From: a virus
Virus record (IMG/VR): IMGVR_UViG_3300030109_004846
Location: 1-21,421 of that record
Direction: 5' to 3' (one strand)
Length of the DNA stretch: 21,421 bases
A program made the translations under genes and the position numbers. Shown piece by piece: positions 13,430-21,343 of the stretch (positions are counted from its first letter, which is position 1; every line of letters starts with the position of its first letter). Below the pieces are notes generated by a model. That model searched no databases and was not told where the DNA came from. It saw nothing but the letters and a program-made list of their open reading frames with translations.

Positions 13430-16400
13430 ATGCAGGTTACCTTAGCTTCAGGTCGTGTTGTTGATATTGGCGATCAAGATCCTGAAGAATTTTTTAATAG
13501 CCTTAATAAAAGAGCTTTAAGTGGAGGGAAAAAAGGAGCAGAAACCACTGGGTTAGATTCTCTTGGTGAGTTTTTGTTTAAAGGACCAGCCGCTGGTTTA
13601 GTAAAAACAACAGAAGGGCTTGCTACTTTAGCTGCCACTCCTCTTGAGGCAATGCTTGGTGATTCGGAAATAGTCGATAGAACTAGAAAATTCTACGATA
13701 AAATAACACCAGAAATTAATACTGGCATGGGTAAGTTTTCAGAGATGCTTGCTCAGTTTGCTCTTCCAGGTAGCGTTGCTGCAAAAATGGCTAAAGCTCG
13801 AGGTCTTGGTTTTGCAGGTCAAGCAGCAGCGGTAACAGCCGCTGACTTCGCTGTAGCTACTCATGACATTGAATCGATGGCGAGCACTTTCTTTGATATA
13901 GCTCCCTTAAAACCAACAGACACTGAAGATTTAGAAGGTATGGAAAGAGTATCTGCTGAATTAGGTAATCGATTAAAGGTGGCTGGGGAAGGCGCTGCTT
14001 TAATATTGGGCCTGCCTCCTATGTTAAGAGCGGCTGGAGCAGCAGGTGGGGCTGGAATGACTGCTTTAGCAAGAACTGATTTAGCTAAAAACATCGCTCA
14101 ATCTAATGTGCTTAAAGGATTGAGAGAGATGAACTCGCCATTGGGCGGAGTAAAGACAGCAGATGATTTAGTTGAGCCTGGAAAGATAAGAAAGTTGTGG
14201 AATAAATACATGACTTTTCAGGGAGAGCTTCCCTCTAGAGCAGTAGCAGAAGCTAAAGCTTCTCAACTTTACGAGGCTAATTTAGTAGACAATCAACTCG
14301 CTAAAAGTTTTGATCAAGTAGATCGCGGCTTTAGTATTTTAAGTAGATCAGGAGCAACAAATAATACATTAGAAGAAGAAGCTATTACGGCATTAAACAA
14401 TAGTCTTTTTAGTAAGTCTGATGCTGTTAGAGAAAACGGGTTGAATGCTCTTAAAGAGCTCGATGAAAAGATTGGTTCTTTATATAAAGGAACAGACACC
14501 AAGCGGGTTAGTTTGTTCGAGGCTGCAACCGATATTAAAAAGCAGATTAAAGAACAATCGATCATGCTGACAGACCAAACAAAATTAAAACTATTAGGTG
14601 ATGATGAGTTCTATCAGAATTTAAGAGAGACCATTAATGCTCAGATGGAGTATTACGGCACTCGAGCTTATCGATCGTTAAGAGATCCTGACTATGTTCC
14701 AAGCGCAGAAAAAACTCAGGCAGCTAAGGATGAATTAAAAACATTGCTGCTCAATGAGGGGAGGACTCCTGGGGCAGAGTTAAATGCAGAGATAAACACC
14801 ACTCTCAGAAACATGCTTTCTCGTAAAAACTTCGGGGCAAGCAAGATGGAAACTCGAATGCAGTTCGATGAAGATGTTCTCTATGCTGCTGCTCAAGGAC
14901 CGCTCAAGGGAAGGAAGCTAGATAATCTTCCAGCGATTCGAGAGTTTCTTGGTGAGTATACAGGTGATGCAGTATTAAGAGCCAAAAAAGCTGATGGAAC
15001 TTATTACACAACTAATCGCCCACTCCAAGAAAGAAAAGAAGGACTGCTTACTAAAGTACAAGAGACCATAGAAGGTCAGTCAAAAATCATTACCAAAGGT
15101 AGATACTTTCAACGCATCAATGATTTTAATAATGCACTTCCAGCTAATTCTAGGTTTCTAAAAGAAGCCGATGAGATTGGTGATGACCTGGCTAACTGGG
15201 CTCAAATAGGAAGTGACTCAAAAGGCGATCGATTAAAGTTTGGAGAACTAAACGGCAAGTGGGCAAGAGAAGAGCATGTAAGAGCTTTTCAAGACATACC
15301 AGGAATCTTTGATAGCTTATCGCAAAATAAATTCTACGCTACTCTGTTAGGTGTGAAGGGTATATCTCAGATGGCTAAGACAGTTTATAGCCCGATTACT
15401 CAAATAAGAAACGCAACAACAGCTTCTTTCTTTGCATTAGCCAATGGTAATTTTGGAAGAGGCCAAGACCTTGTTGACTCTGCGCGACTGGTCTTTAACA
15501 ACACCTTTGATAAATATCGATTAGCTGAAAAAGCAAATTTAACTGGTCCCAGCAGCGGCTTAAACAAAGCCGGCTTAGATAAAGAGTTCGATGAATACAT
15601 AGAGTTAGGACTAGTAGACAGCGGCGCTAGGAAAGGAGAGTGGGAAGATCTTATTAAGGATGCCGGCAGCTCTTACCTCGGCGATGCAAAAATATTTAAC
15701 CGTAAAATAATTGACGTTGCATCGAGTAGAAAAAGCACATTCGCCAACAAGCTTTACCAAGGATCCGATGATGTCTGGAAGATCTATAGCTACAAAATGG
15801 AAAAGGGTAGGCTAGAAGGAATATTAAAAGCAGATCCTAACGCAAAGATTCCAGCCACTGATGTAAGAAACATTACTGAGTTTGGTTTGGATGTAGATGT
15901 ACGACAACTTAGCGATGAGGCTAGAGATCTTTTTCTCAAGCGAGAAGCTGTAGCTATTGTTAAGGACACGGTCCCCAACTATTCTCGAGTACCATTACTT
16001 ATTCAAAACATCAGGCGCATTCCTGTAGTCGGAAACTTTATTGCGTTCCCTGCTGAAATCTTGCGTACTGGATCTAATATCTTGGGTCGATCAGTTAAAG
16101 AGCTTGCTAGTGAGTCAGCAGCCGTTCGATCAGTTGGGATGAGAAGGCTTGTTGGTCTTAGTGCTGTTACTGGCGGTCTTAATACAGGACTTTATTCTGC
16201 TGGGCTCGCATTGACTGGCGTGGATAATGAACAAGTTAACGCCTATAAGAGATCATTCGCTGCACCTTGGGATAGGAATAGTGTATTGATCCCTGTTGGA
16301 TCAGATAAAGACGGAAACATAACTGAGCTTTATAACTTCTCATACACAAACCCATACGACTATTTGAAGAGACCAATCAGTGGTCTTTGGAATGCAGTTA

Positions 16401-17428
16401 ATAATGGAATAACTTCTGAACAAGAGCTCGGAGAAATAGCTCTTAACGCGCTCACTGAATCAACTGGAGAGTTCTTCACTCCATTCTTTGGTGAGGCCAT
16501 GGTTGCTGAAAAGACTTTAGATATTGTTAGAAATAGAACTCAGTTCGATCGTCCGATTGTCAACGAATCAGATCCATTCAATCTAAAATTTGCCAAAAGA
16601 TTTGCTCACATTGCTGAAGCCTTAACACCTGGAGTATCTCCTGGAGAGTTCGCTGCTAGTACTGATACAATTTTATCTGGCACTGGTATTCCTTTAGTTG
16701 AATACGTTGACTTCAACTTTAAAGACTTTCCTAAATCAGTTGGACTGGCGTTTGGAATGGATCCAGCCACCATGAGGAATCGAAGAGGAGAAAGGTTAAA
16801 TACAGCAGGTACGTTTGCTGAGTCTTTGAGTGGTGTAAAGATATTAAAACCTCAGCTAGAAAACACATTGTATTATCGAGGCGTTGAAGCATCCGATAAT
16901 GTTCGACAAGCAGCTAGAATATTTAATTCAGTTGCTCGAAGTCGTAGCTCCAAAAGTGCAGAGGATATAACCAAAGCCTATGTCTTGAGCAATGAGCAGC
17001 GGTTCAAAGCGTTGCGAGATTTATCAATAGCAATTGAAGATGCAAGAGCACTTGGTCTGACCGATTCAGAGATAGCAAAACCATTGAAGCGAGCTAAGAC
17101 GCCTAAGTATGAAAAGGTTATGAGGGGTCAGTTTGTGCCTTTCTTCCCATCAAAAGAAACGATCGTCCAGGCACAGCAAGAGACTGCAACTAAAGCTTCA
17201 AACCCGATTGACATGTCGATGATACAGACAGAAGCGACTAAAGTTTTTGGAAGACCTTTGCCAGACATTACGCCAAATAGATTGCCAGCAATTTCATCAC
17301 AACCAGACACTAGTTTTTTTGAGCCGCCAGAACCAATTAAACTTCCAACTCGATCATCTTTATTTAATCGACAGTCCGATGATGTATTAAGACAAGTTGA
17401 AATAGATAAACTGATGGGTGTGCGGTGA
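13430..17428 (+). CDS. Giant virion/ejection protein, 1332 aa (size like T7 gp16)
   Basis: The longest gene in the window. A moderate AAGGA site lies about 12 bases before ATG 13430. Helical and Ala/Gly-rich near the N-terminus (hydrophobic stretches around residues 110-150 and 186-212), then a long soluble middle with nothing I recognise as an enzyme; in particular no convincing lytic transglycosylase at the N-terminus as in T7 gp16. Residues about 855-880 contain RIPVVGNFIAFPAEILRTGS, preceded by DTVPNYSRVPLLIQNIR, a motif region that I associate with large marine-phage internal proteins; residues 904-931 are hydrophobic (VGLSAVTGGLNTGLYSAGLA). The C-terminus is Pro-rich and ends with a helix (DDVLRQVEIDKLMGVR). 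Size, position and membrane-active segments suggest a protein injected with the DNA. Confidence 0.75.
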   Translation: MQVTLASGRVVDIGDQDPEEFFNSLNKRALSGGKKGAETTGLDSLGEFLFKGPAAGLVKTTEGLATLAATPLEAMLGDSEIVDRTRKFYDKITPEINTGMGKFSEMLAQFALPGSVAAKMAKARGLGFAGQAAAVTAADFAVATHDIESMASTFFDIAPLKPTDTEDLEGMERVSAELGNRLKVAGEGAALILGLPPMLRAAGAAGGAGMTALARTDLAKNIAQSNVLKGLREMNSPLGGVKTADDLVEPGKIRKLWNKYMTFQGELPSRAVAEAKASQLYEANLVDNQLAKSFDQVDRGFSILSRSGATNNTLEEEAITALNNSLFSKSDAVRENGLNALKELDEKIGSLYKGTDTKRVSLFEAATDIKKQIKEQSIMLTDQTKLKLLGDDEFYQNLRETINAQMEYYGTRAYRSLRDPDYVPSAEKTQAAKDELKTLLLNEGRTPGAELNAEINTTLRNMLSRKNFGASKMETRMQFDEDVLYAAAQGPLKGRKLDNLPAIREFLGEYTGDAVLRAKKADGTYYTTNRPLQERKEGLLTKVQETIEGQSKIITKGRYFQRINDFNNALPANSRFLKEADEIGDDLANWAQIGSDSKGDRLKFGELNGKWAREEHVRAFQDIPGIFDSLSQNKFYATLLGVKGISQMAKTVYSPITQIRNATTASFFALANGNFGRGQDLVDSARLVFNNTFDKYRLAEKANLTGPSSGLNKAGLDKEFDEYIELGLVDSGARKGEWEDLIKDAGSSYLGDAKIFNRKIIDVASSRKSTFANKLYQGSDDVWKIYSYKMEKGRLEGILKADPNAKIPATDVRNITEFGLDVDVRQLSDEARDLFLKREAVAIVKDTVPNYSRVPLLIQNIRRIPVVGNFIAFPAEILRTGSNILGRSVKELASESAAVRSVGMRRLVGLSAVTGGLNTGLYSAGLALTGVDNEQVNAYKRSFAAPWDRNSVLIPVGSDKDGNITELYNFSYTNPYDYLKRPISGLWNAVNNGITSEQELGEIALNALTESTGEFFTPFFGEAMVAEKTLDIVRNRTQFDRPIVNESDPFNLKFAKRFAHIAEALTPGVSPGEFAASTDTILSGTGIPLVEYVDFNFKDFPKSVGLAFGMDPATMRNRRGERLNTAGTFAESLSGVKILKPQLENTLYYRGVEASDNVRQAARIFNSVARSRSSKSAEDITKAYVLSNEQRFKALRDLSIAIEDARALGLTDSEIAKPLKRAKTPKYEKVMRGQFVPFFPSKETIVQAQQETATKASNPIDMSMIQTEATKVFGRPLPDITPNRLPAISSQPDTSFFEPPEPIKLPTRSSLFNRQSDDVLRQVEIDKLMGVR

Positions 17429-17787
17429 CCCTCCGAAGAAAGTCAAAATACAAAGCAATCAAGGTTGAGTACGATGGCATTGTATTTGATTCCAAACTAG
17501 AAGGCGCTCGATACAAGATTCTCAAAGCATTAGAGAACAGTGGCCACATTACTGATCTAGAAGTACAGATCCCTTACAAATGTGAAGTTGAAGGCAAACA
17601 CATATGTAAATACATTGCTGACTTTAGATACAAAGTAAATGGCGAGACAGTGGTAGAGGATACCAAAGGAGTGCTCACTCAGGTCTTTAAGTTAAAGAAA
17701 AAACTAGTTGAAGCCCTGTACCCTGGAACGGTAATAGTAATAGTAAAAAACCCAAGAGCAGCCGTAGTCCAAGAGAAGACAGCTTAA
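17425..17787 (+). CDS. DUF1064-like PD-(D/E)XK endonuclease, GTG start
   Basis: Starts at GTG 17425 in a GTGA overlap with the giant virion gene. The 120-residue protein has the DUF1064 pattern: YKAIKVEYDGIVFDSKLEGA (Glu26), a middle helix and Q48, then CKYIADFRY (Asp66) and VVEDTKG (Asp79, Lys81), the D...(D/E)xK catalytic core, then FKLKKKLVEALYP. Members are small phage nucleases of the restriction-endonuclease fold, thought to act in recombination or branch resolution. Full length for the family. It is the last plus-strand gene and shares 4 bases with the convergent exonuclease gene. Being expressed with the virion genes rather than the replication genes is notable. Family call is firm, biological role inferred. 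Confidence 0.87.
   Translation: MTLRRKSKYKAIKVEYDGIVFDSKLEGARYKILKALENSGHITDLEVQIPYKCEVEGKHICKYIADFRYKVNGETVVEDTKGVLTQVFKLKKKLVEALYPGTVIVIVKNPRAAVVQEKTA
17784..17787. other. Convergent overlap of two stop codons
   Basis: The four bases ttaa hold TAA for the plus-strand nuclease (17785-17787) and, read on the other strand, TAA for the exonuclease (17784-17786). There is no intergenic space, and only a weak GGAA-tgg-TTCC inverted repeat (17793-17803) nearby, so no recognisable terminator. Confidence 0.9.
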
Positions 17788-18872
17788 AACGGAATGGTTC
17801 CCTCATCTTTCACCTCAACATAAGTTCCATCAAATTCATTTCTAATAGGCTCCATACTCTCTATCATCTCTAAATCAAAACCAGTCTTGGATAGTTCACG
17901 CATTTCACAACTGGTGTAACGATGTTCTCCTCGCTTGCTCGAGATCACATTAAAGATCTTCATGATACCAACTCGATAAGCAACTTCATCCTCAGTGCTT
18001 TCATCGGGCAAGTAATCAGCATTAACCAATGCGGGTATCCACAAATGGTCATCGCATGCAGTCCTCTGCTCTTCAAAAGTTAGTGCTTTGTTTCTTCTGG
18101 AACACAACCAAGTGGCTCCATTACTTTCTACAACAGGTTTTGAATTTATACAATTGCGACAGTTAACTGATTGTGGTAAGCGCCTTTTAAAATAAACGTC
18201 CTGATACACAGTGCTTTCGTTCTTAATACGCCAGTCACTTTCAGACCTCGAGGGCGGAGGAGGGGAGTCGCTGCATATTATCTTCCTGGCTTTTTCTTGG
18301 GCCTTCTCCCAGATGATTGGATCAAACTCGATGATCTCAGAGTAGATCTCACTGTTGTTTTTATTTACCACAACCACCAAAGCATGTGTTAAACTCATAG
18401 CACCCATGTAGCAGTGGATTTGCCAACGATAAGTTTCACTCCAACTTCCGTAATCTCTCTCTTTCTGGAGCTCTCTAAAACGCTTGTCGTTGGCACTTTT
18501 TACTTCCAATAAAACAATAGCTTCTTCATTAGGCTCTGGTAATACACCTTTAAGTATCCCATCGCACGATCCAGCAAAGTGTCCACCAAGAAGTGACGCG
18601 CTAAATTGTTTGCCATTCTCATCTTCACTAGCGACCGCAATGATCCCGGTCCTTCTGATGTCATCTACAACCTGGTCCTCGATGCGGTTTCCTAGATTAA
18701 ATAATCTAAGCATGCGCCCCTCAAAACTAGAATTAAGGCAGTGTCTGAACCCTAGCCAAAGCTTTCTCTCATCGTCATCGCCTATGCCACTCATACCTAA
18801 GTGATTGCGGTATCGAGTCTCGAGCTCAACAATCTTTTCATCGATCTGTTCAAAAATTTGCGTTGACAACAT
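17784..18872 (-). CDS. RecB/Cas4-like PD-(D/E)XK exonuclease with a four-cysteine cluster
   Basis: A 362-residue nuclease. Motif I is GNRIEDQVV (Glu65), motif II GSCDGIL (Asp104), motif III LLEVKSA (Glu123, Lys125), followed by RWQIHCYM with Gln151, the pattern of RecB-family nucleases. The C-terminal half has Cys238, Cys241, Cys257 and Cys273 plus His276 (CRNC, WLCSRR, ACDDHLW), which could bind a [4Fe-4S] cluster as in Cas4/AddB or a zinc ion; the tight CxxC with Gln269 nearby is common in phage members. A GAGGGG ribosome site lies about 10 bases upstream. It overlaps the helicase gene by 23 bases. Likely role is end resection for replication, recombination or host DNA breakdown, with the helicase and ssDNA-binding protein. 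Confidence 0.87.
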   Translation of the reverse strand: MLSTQIFEQIDEKIVELETRYRNHLGMSGIGDDDERKLWLGFRHCLNSSFEGRMLRLFNLGNRIEDQVVDDIRRTGIIAVASEDENGKQFSASLLGGHFAGSCDGILKGVLPEPNEEAIVLLEVKSANDKRFRELQKERDYGSWSETYRWQIHCYMGAMSLTHALVVVVNKNNSEIYSEIIEFDPIIWEKAQEKARKIICSDSPPPPSRSESDWRIKNESTVYQDVYFKRRLPQSVNCRNCINSKPVVESNGATWLCSRRNKALTFEEQRTACDDHLWIPALVNADYLPDESTEDEVAYRVGIMKIFNVISSKRGEHRYTSCEMRELSKTGFDLEMIESMEPIRNEFDGTYVEVKDEGTIPF

Positions 18873-20526
18873 TCCAGTATTTCCCCTCTTTTCTGACTAC
18901 TATTTCACGGATACTATCAAATACCCCACTATTAATTAGCATGACAGCTTCATCAACTGTATCGGGCTCATAACCTTTTTCTCTAGTTAGTGTGCTCCAC
19001 TTTCTGTGAGCAGCAAGCCCAGCTTTACCAGGCATGCCAATCATCAATGACAAACTGTAAGGATAATAACTGTCATAAGTCATGAACTTAACTTTGCAGT
19101 AAAGGTTACCGTTAGCCGATACAGTAGCTTCAGCTATAACATTGCTTACCTTCCTAGTTTCTTCTTTAACACCAACTTCTTGCATCTCATCTGAAAGAAC
19201 ATACCCTTCAGCCGCTTCGTTAGCTGCGGCTACATCTTTATCCACAAAGCCATCACCCTCTCCTTGTACAGCTTCTTCTTCAATCTTAATCTCAGGCTTA
19301 GGCTTGGGCTCTCCGCATTCAAAACAAAACTGCTCGTCCCAGTCGTTCACACCCAGGCAAGAGTCACAGATCCAAACCTTGTCATCAGTTTCATCTCTAT
19401 TATTCTTTGGCTTGGCTCGATCGATACAGCCATGGCGCTTCATGTTCTCTCCGTAATCTAGAAGTAGACAGTCTTTCTTGTCTTCCCAGGTACGCATGCC
19501 ACGGCCACATATCTGCACATAAAGACCTAAAGACTTAGTGGGGCGCAATATAGCGATACAATCCGTGCGCGGAGCGTCCCATCCTTCAGTAAGTACGGCT
19601 ACATTACACAAAGCATTGATCTCTCCTGACTCAAAATCCTCGAGTATCTGCACTCTTTCTTTAGTTGGAGTCTCTGCTGTAATGGCAGCGGCCTTAATAC
19701 CACTCTTCTTTAGATACATACACATCTTGTATGCATGAGCGACTGTGACGCAAAAGAAAACTGAACTGGTCCTTCCTTTGCTGAAGGCTTTGTCGATCCA
19801 GTCATCAATGATCTGCACTATGGTGTGATCTTCCATGGCAATCACCTCGAGGTCAGACTCTCGATAGTCACCACCTTTAAACTTCAACCTAGCAGTAGAG
19901 GCATCGATGATAGCGCTATCCGCTACTGCAAAAGCAGAAAGCCTGCATAGGTAATCTTGCTCTATGAGTTCTGGTATTGTCACCTGATGAGCTACACCAC
20001 CAAAGTAATGATCATCTTCCATTCCATAGATCATGCCCTGGCCCATTCGATATGGGGTTGCTGTCACTCCCATTACATACGGATCCCCGATCTCCTCGAG
20101 GTGGCTAAGTATCTTTCTATACCGGCTGTTTTTATCTGGGCCTACATGGTGGGCCTCATCAACCACAATCAAATCAAATGGTTCGCATGCATGTAGTCGT
20201 TTCTTTGAAGCCAATGTGTCCCTACTAGCAATAACAATAGGCGCGGTTGCATCGAATTCTTTTAATCCCGCAGCCATAATGCTGTAGGGAGCGCATTGCC
20301 ACACGCTAAGCAATTTATCTCGCGCTTGGCTAATCAACTCTTGTCTGTGCGCGATAATTAAAAATCTTTTATTCGGATTAATCCGATAGAGGTTCCGTAT
20401 AAGAGTAGCAAACACTACAGTCTTTCCAGATCCAGTAGGAAGAACAAGCAGAGGGGGTGTGGTTTGTGTGCCAAACCAATTTTTTATACCCTCAATGGAT
20501 TGTTCTTGGTATTGTCTCAGTTTCAT
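18850..20526 (-). CDS. SF2 DEAH-box DNA helicase with zinc ribbon and phage-type C-terminal domain
   Basis: A 558-residue SF2 helicase. The N-terminus MKLRQYQEQSIEGIKNW is the Q-motif; Walker A is PTGSGKT (30-36), DEAH 123-126, motif III TATP 155-158, motif VI QICGRGMR 338-345, with VLTEGWDAP just before. Residues 387-404 form a four-cysteine zinc ribbon (CDSC and CFEC). After an acidic linker (about 410-450), residues about 455-558 form a separate domain (KVKFMTYDSYYPYSLSLMIG, then GKYWNVV) that I recall from the ends of other phage helicases. RadD/UvsW-like branch migration or replication restart is the likely role. The gene overlaps the 50-codon gene upstream by 35 bases and the exonuclease downstream by 23. 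Confidence 0.92.
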   Translation of the reverse strand: MKLRQYQEQSIEGIKNWFGTQTTPPLLVLPTGSGKTVVFATLIRNLYRINPNKRFLIIAHRQELISQARDKLLSVWQCAPYSIMAAGLKEFDATAPIVIASRDTLASKKRLHACEPFDLIVVDEAHHVGPDKNSRYRKILSHLEEIGDPYVMGVTATPYRMGQGMIYGMEDDHYFGGVAHQVTIPELIEQDYLCRLSAFAVADSAIIDASTARLKFKGGDYRESDLEVIAMEDHTIVQIIDDWIDKAFSKGRTSSVFFCVTVAHAYKMCMYLKKSGIKAAAITAETPTKERVQILEDFESGEINALCNVAVLTEGWDAPRTDCIAILRPTKSLGLYVQICGRGMRTWEDKKDCLLLDYGENMKRHGCIDRAKPKNNRDETDDKVWICDSCLGVNDWDEQFCFECGEPKPKPEIKIEEEAVQGEGDGFVDKDVAAANEAAEGYVLSDEMQEVGVKEETRKVSNVIAEATVSANGNLYCKVKFMTYDSYYPYSLSLMIGMPGKAGLAAHRKWSTLTREKGYEPDTVDEAVMLINSGVFDSIREIVVRKEGKYWNVVNANF

Positions 20527-20644
20527 TTATCTGTGCCTTAGCAAGCTGCAAGTAAACATCGTGCCAGTAATCTAGAGCCCACATACTTAGTCTGGGCCTT
20601 TCCAAAACTTTCAGGACGGCCTGCATCTTCCTTTCATAATTCAT
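20492..20644 (-). CDS. Predicted 50-aa small protein overlapping the helicase start
   Basis: Read on the minus strand from ATG at 20644 to TGA at 20492-20494. The product begins MNYERKMQAVLKVLERPRLS and continues MWALDYWHDVYLQLAKAQ, an amphipathic helical protein of ordinary composition with Trp and Tyr residues. A GAGAAG sequence just upstream could act as ribosome site. It overlaps the helicase gene by 35 bases and the preceding 49-codon gene by 11 bases, matching the overlap style of this operon. The final 12 residues, inside the helicase overlap, are likely less constrained. No family is recognised. Confidence 0.65.
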   Translation of the reverse strand: MNYERKMQAVLKVLERPRLSMWALDYWHDVYLQLAKAQINETETIPRTIH

Positions 20645-20783
20645 GTTTCTTCTCGATTATCTTTACTATGTTCTCAGGCTGGATGCGATCGATAAAATCA
20701 TCGACCACATCCTGATTGGCATCGAAAAAACTCTGCCGAAATTCCTTCGAGCCAATCCTGAAAACAACTACTACTTCGACCAC
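20634..20783 (-). CDS. Predicted 49-aa small protein, GTG start, overlapping the ssDNA-binding gene
   Basis: Minus-strand frame from GTG at 20783 to TGA at 20634-20636. The product is protein-like: a strand (VEVVVVFRIGSKEFRQS), then an acidic helix (FFDANQDVVDDFIDRIQPEN) and a basic end (IVKIIEKKHEL), i.e. a beta-alpha unit. It overlaps the upstream ssDNA-binding gene by 13 bases and the downstream gene by 11. No ribosome site is visible before the GTG, so translation may be coupled to the upstream stop; the exact start is uncertain. Function unknown; it may assist replication proteins next to it. Confidence 0.6.
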   Translation of the reverse strand: MVEVVVVFRIGSKEFRQSFFDANQDVVDDFIDRIQPENIVKIIEKKHEL

Positions 20784-21343
20784 TGCGCGTTGAATTGCGC
20801 CGCTCCAGCAGGTTGTTGCTCTGGCTGTTGAACAGGCTGTTGCTGCATAGGCTGCTGCTGCTGCACAGGTGCTTGTTGAACAGGAGGCTGTTGGAACTGA
20901 GGTTGTTCTTGCTGCACTGGCTGAACTGGCTGTTGAGCCGGCGCTGCTTGTGGCTTTAAGAACGACTTGATCTTTGGTCTATCTGAAAACCCATTGCTGC
21001 CAGGTTCCATATAAACATTGCCCTGGAATCTACGATTCATGGCGCTATTTATTAAAGGCAAATTTAGATCTTGGTCACCAGAAAATCCGGTTGAAACAAT
21101 CCAACCCTTGAGTCTCCCATAGGCAACGGGCTGACCCTTAACAAAAGTTTCCCATATCTTACGACCGCTGAAGTTAGGGCCAACAATGGTGTACTCTATT
21201 TCAAGCATATCATTGTTATTACTAGACACTTTTTCTGCATAAGATGTAGCTTCCAAAGTGTATTCGCCCTCTGTGACGGGTGCGAAATCACCGCTCTTGT
21301 CCTCTACCTGCGAGAGGTTTACTTGTTGATCGAAAAAACTCAT
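20771..21343 (-). CDS. DUF669-like phage ssDNA-binding protein with Gln/Pro-rich tail
   Basis: 190 residues. The N-terminal about 130 residues resemble DUF669: GEYTLEATSYAEKVSSNNND, EIEYTIVGPNFSGRKIWETF (the G-x-x-x-GR-xx-W core), and LPLINSAMNRRFQGNVYME. Residues 131-184 are a low-complexity Gln/Pro/Ala/Val tail, and the end is AQFNAQWSK. DUF669 proteins are thought to bind single-stranded DNA, functioning as phage SSBs beside helicase and nuclease genes, as here. The disordered tail parallels the linker of bacterial SSBs but lacks their acidic tip. A perfect AAGGAGG site lies 7 bases before ATG. ATGA overlap with the upstream gene and 13-base overlap with the downstream one. Confidence 0.83.
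   Translation of the reverse strand: MSFFDQQVNLSQVEDKSGDFAPVTEGEYTLEATSYAEKVSSNNNDMLEIEYTIVGPNFSGRKIWETFVKGQPVAYGRLKGWIVSTGFSGDQDLNLPLINSAMNRRFQGNVYMEPGSNGFSDRPKIKSFLKPQAAPAQQPVQPVQQEQPQFQQPPVQQAPVQQQQPMQQQPVQQPEQQPAGAAQFNAQWSK
20795..20953 (-). repeat. CAG/CAA-rich low-complexity tract (Gln/Pro tail of the ssDNA-binding protein)
   Basis: Many near-repeats of the codons for Gln, Pro, Val and Ala (QQPVQQ-type units such as QQQPMQQQPVQQ). Such runs are prone to replication slippage, so length variation between related phages is expected. Confidence 0.8.

Noticed and set aside
17793-17803. Inverted repeat ggaatggttcc near the convergent stops as a terminator
   Set aside because: A four-base stem without a T-run on either strand is too weak.
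18484-18804. Plus-strand 106-codon ORF opposite the exonuclease, and similar ones at 19142, 19264, 19538, 19957, 20033 and 20643
   Set aside because: Antisense shadows: Ser/Pro/Leu-rich composition, no ribosome site, and clear helicase, nuclease or SSB motifs on the other strand.
18863-18903. TTGACA on the plus strand as a promoter -35 element
   Set aside because: No TATAAT-like box at 16-18 bases spacing, and it lies antisense inside helicase/exonuclease coding sequence.
20795-20953. CAG/CTG-rich tract as a CRISPR-like or regulatory repeat
   Set aside because: The units are irregular, in frame and explained by the Gln/Pro tail; there are no spacers.
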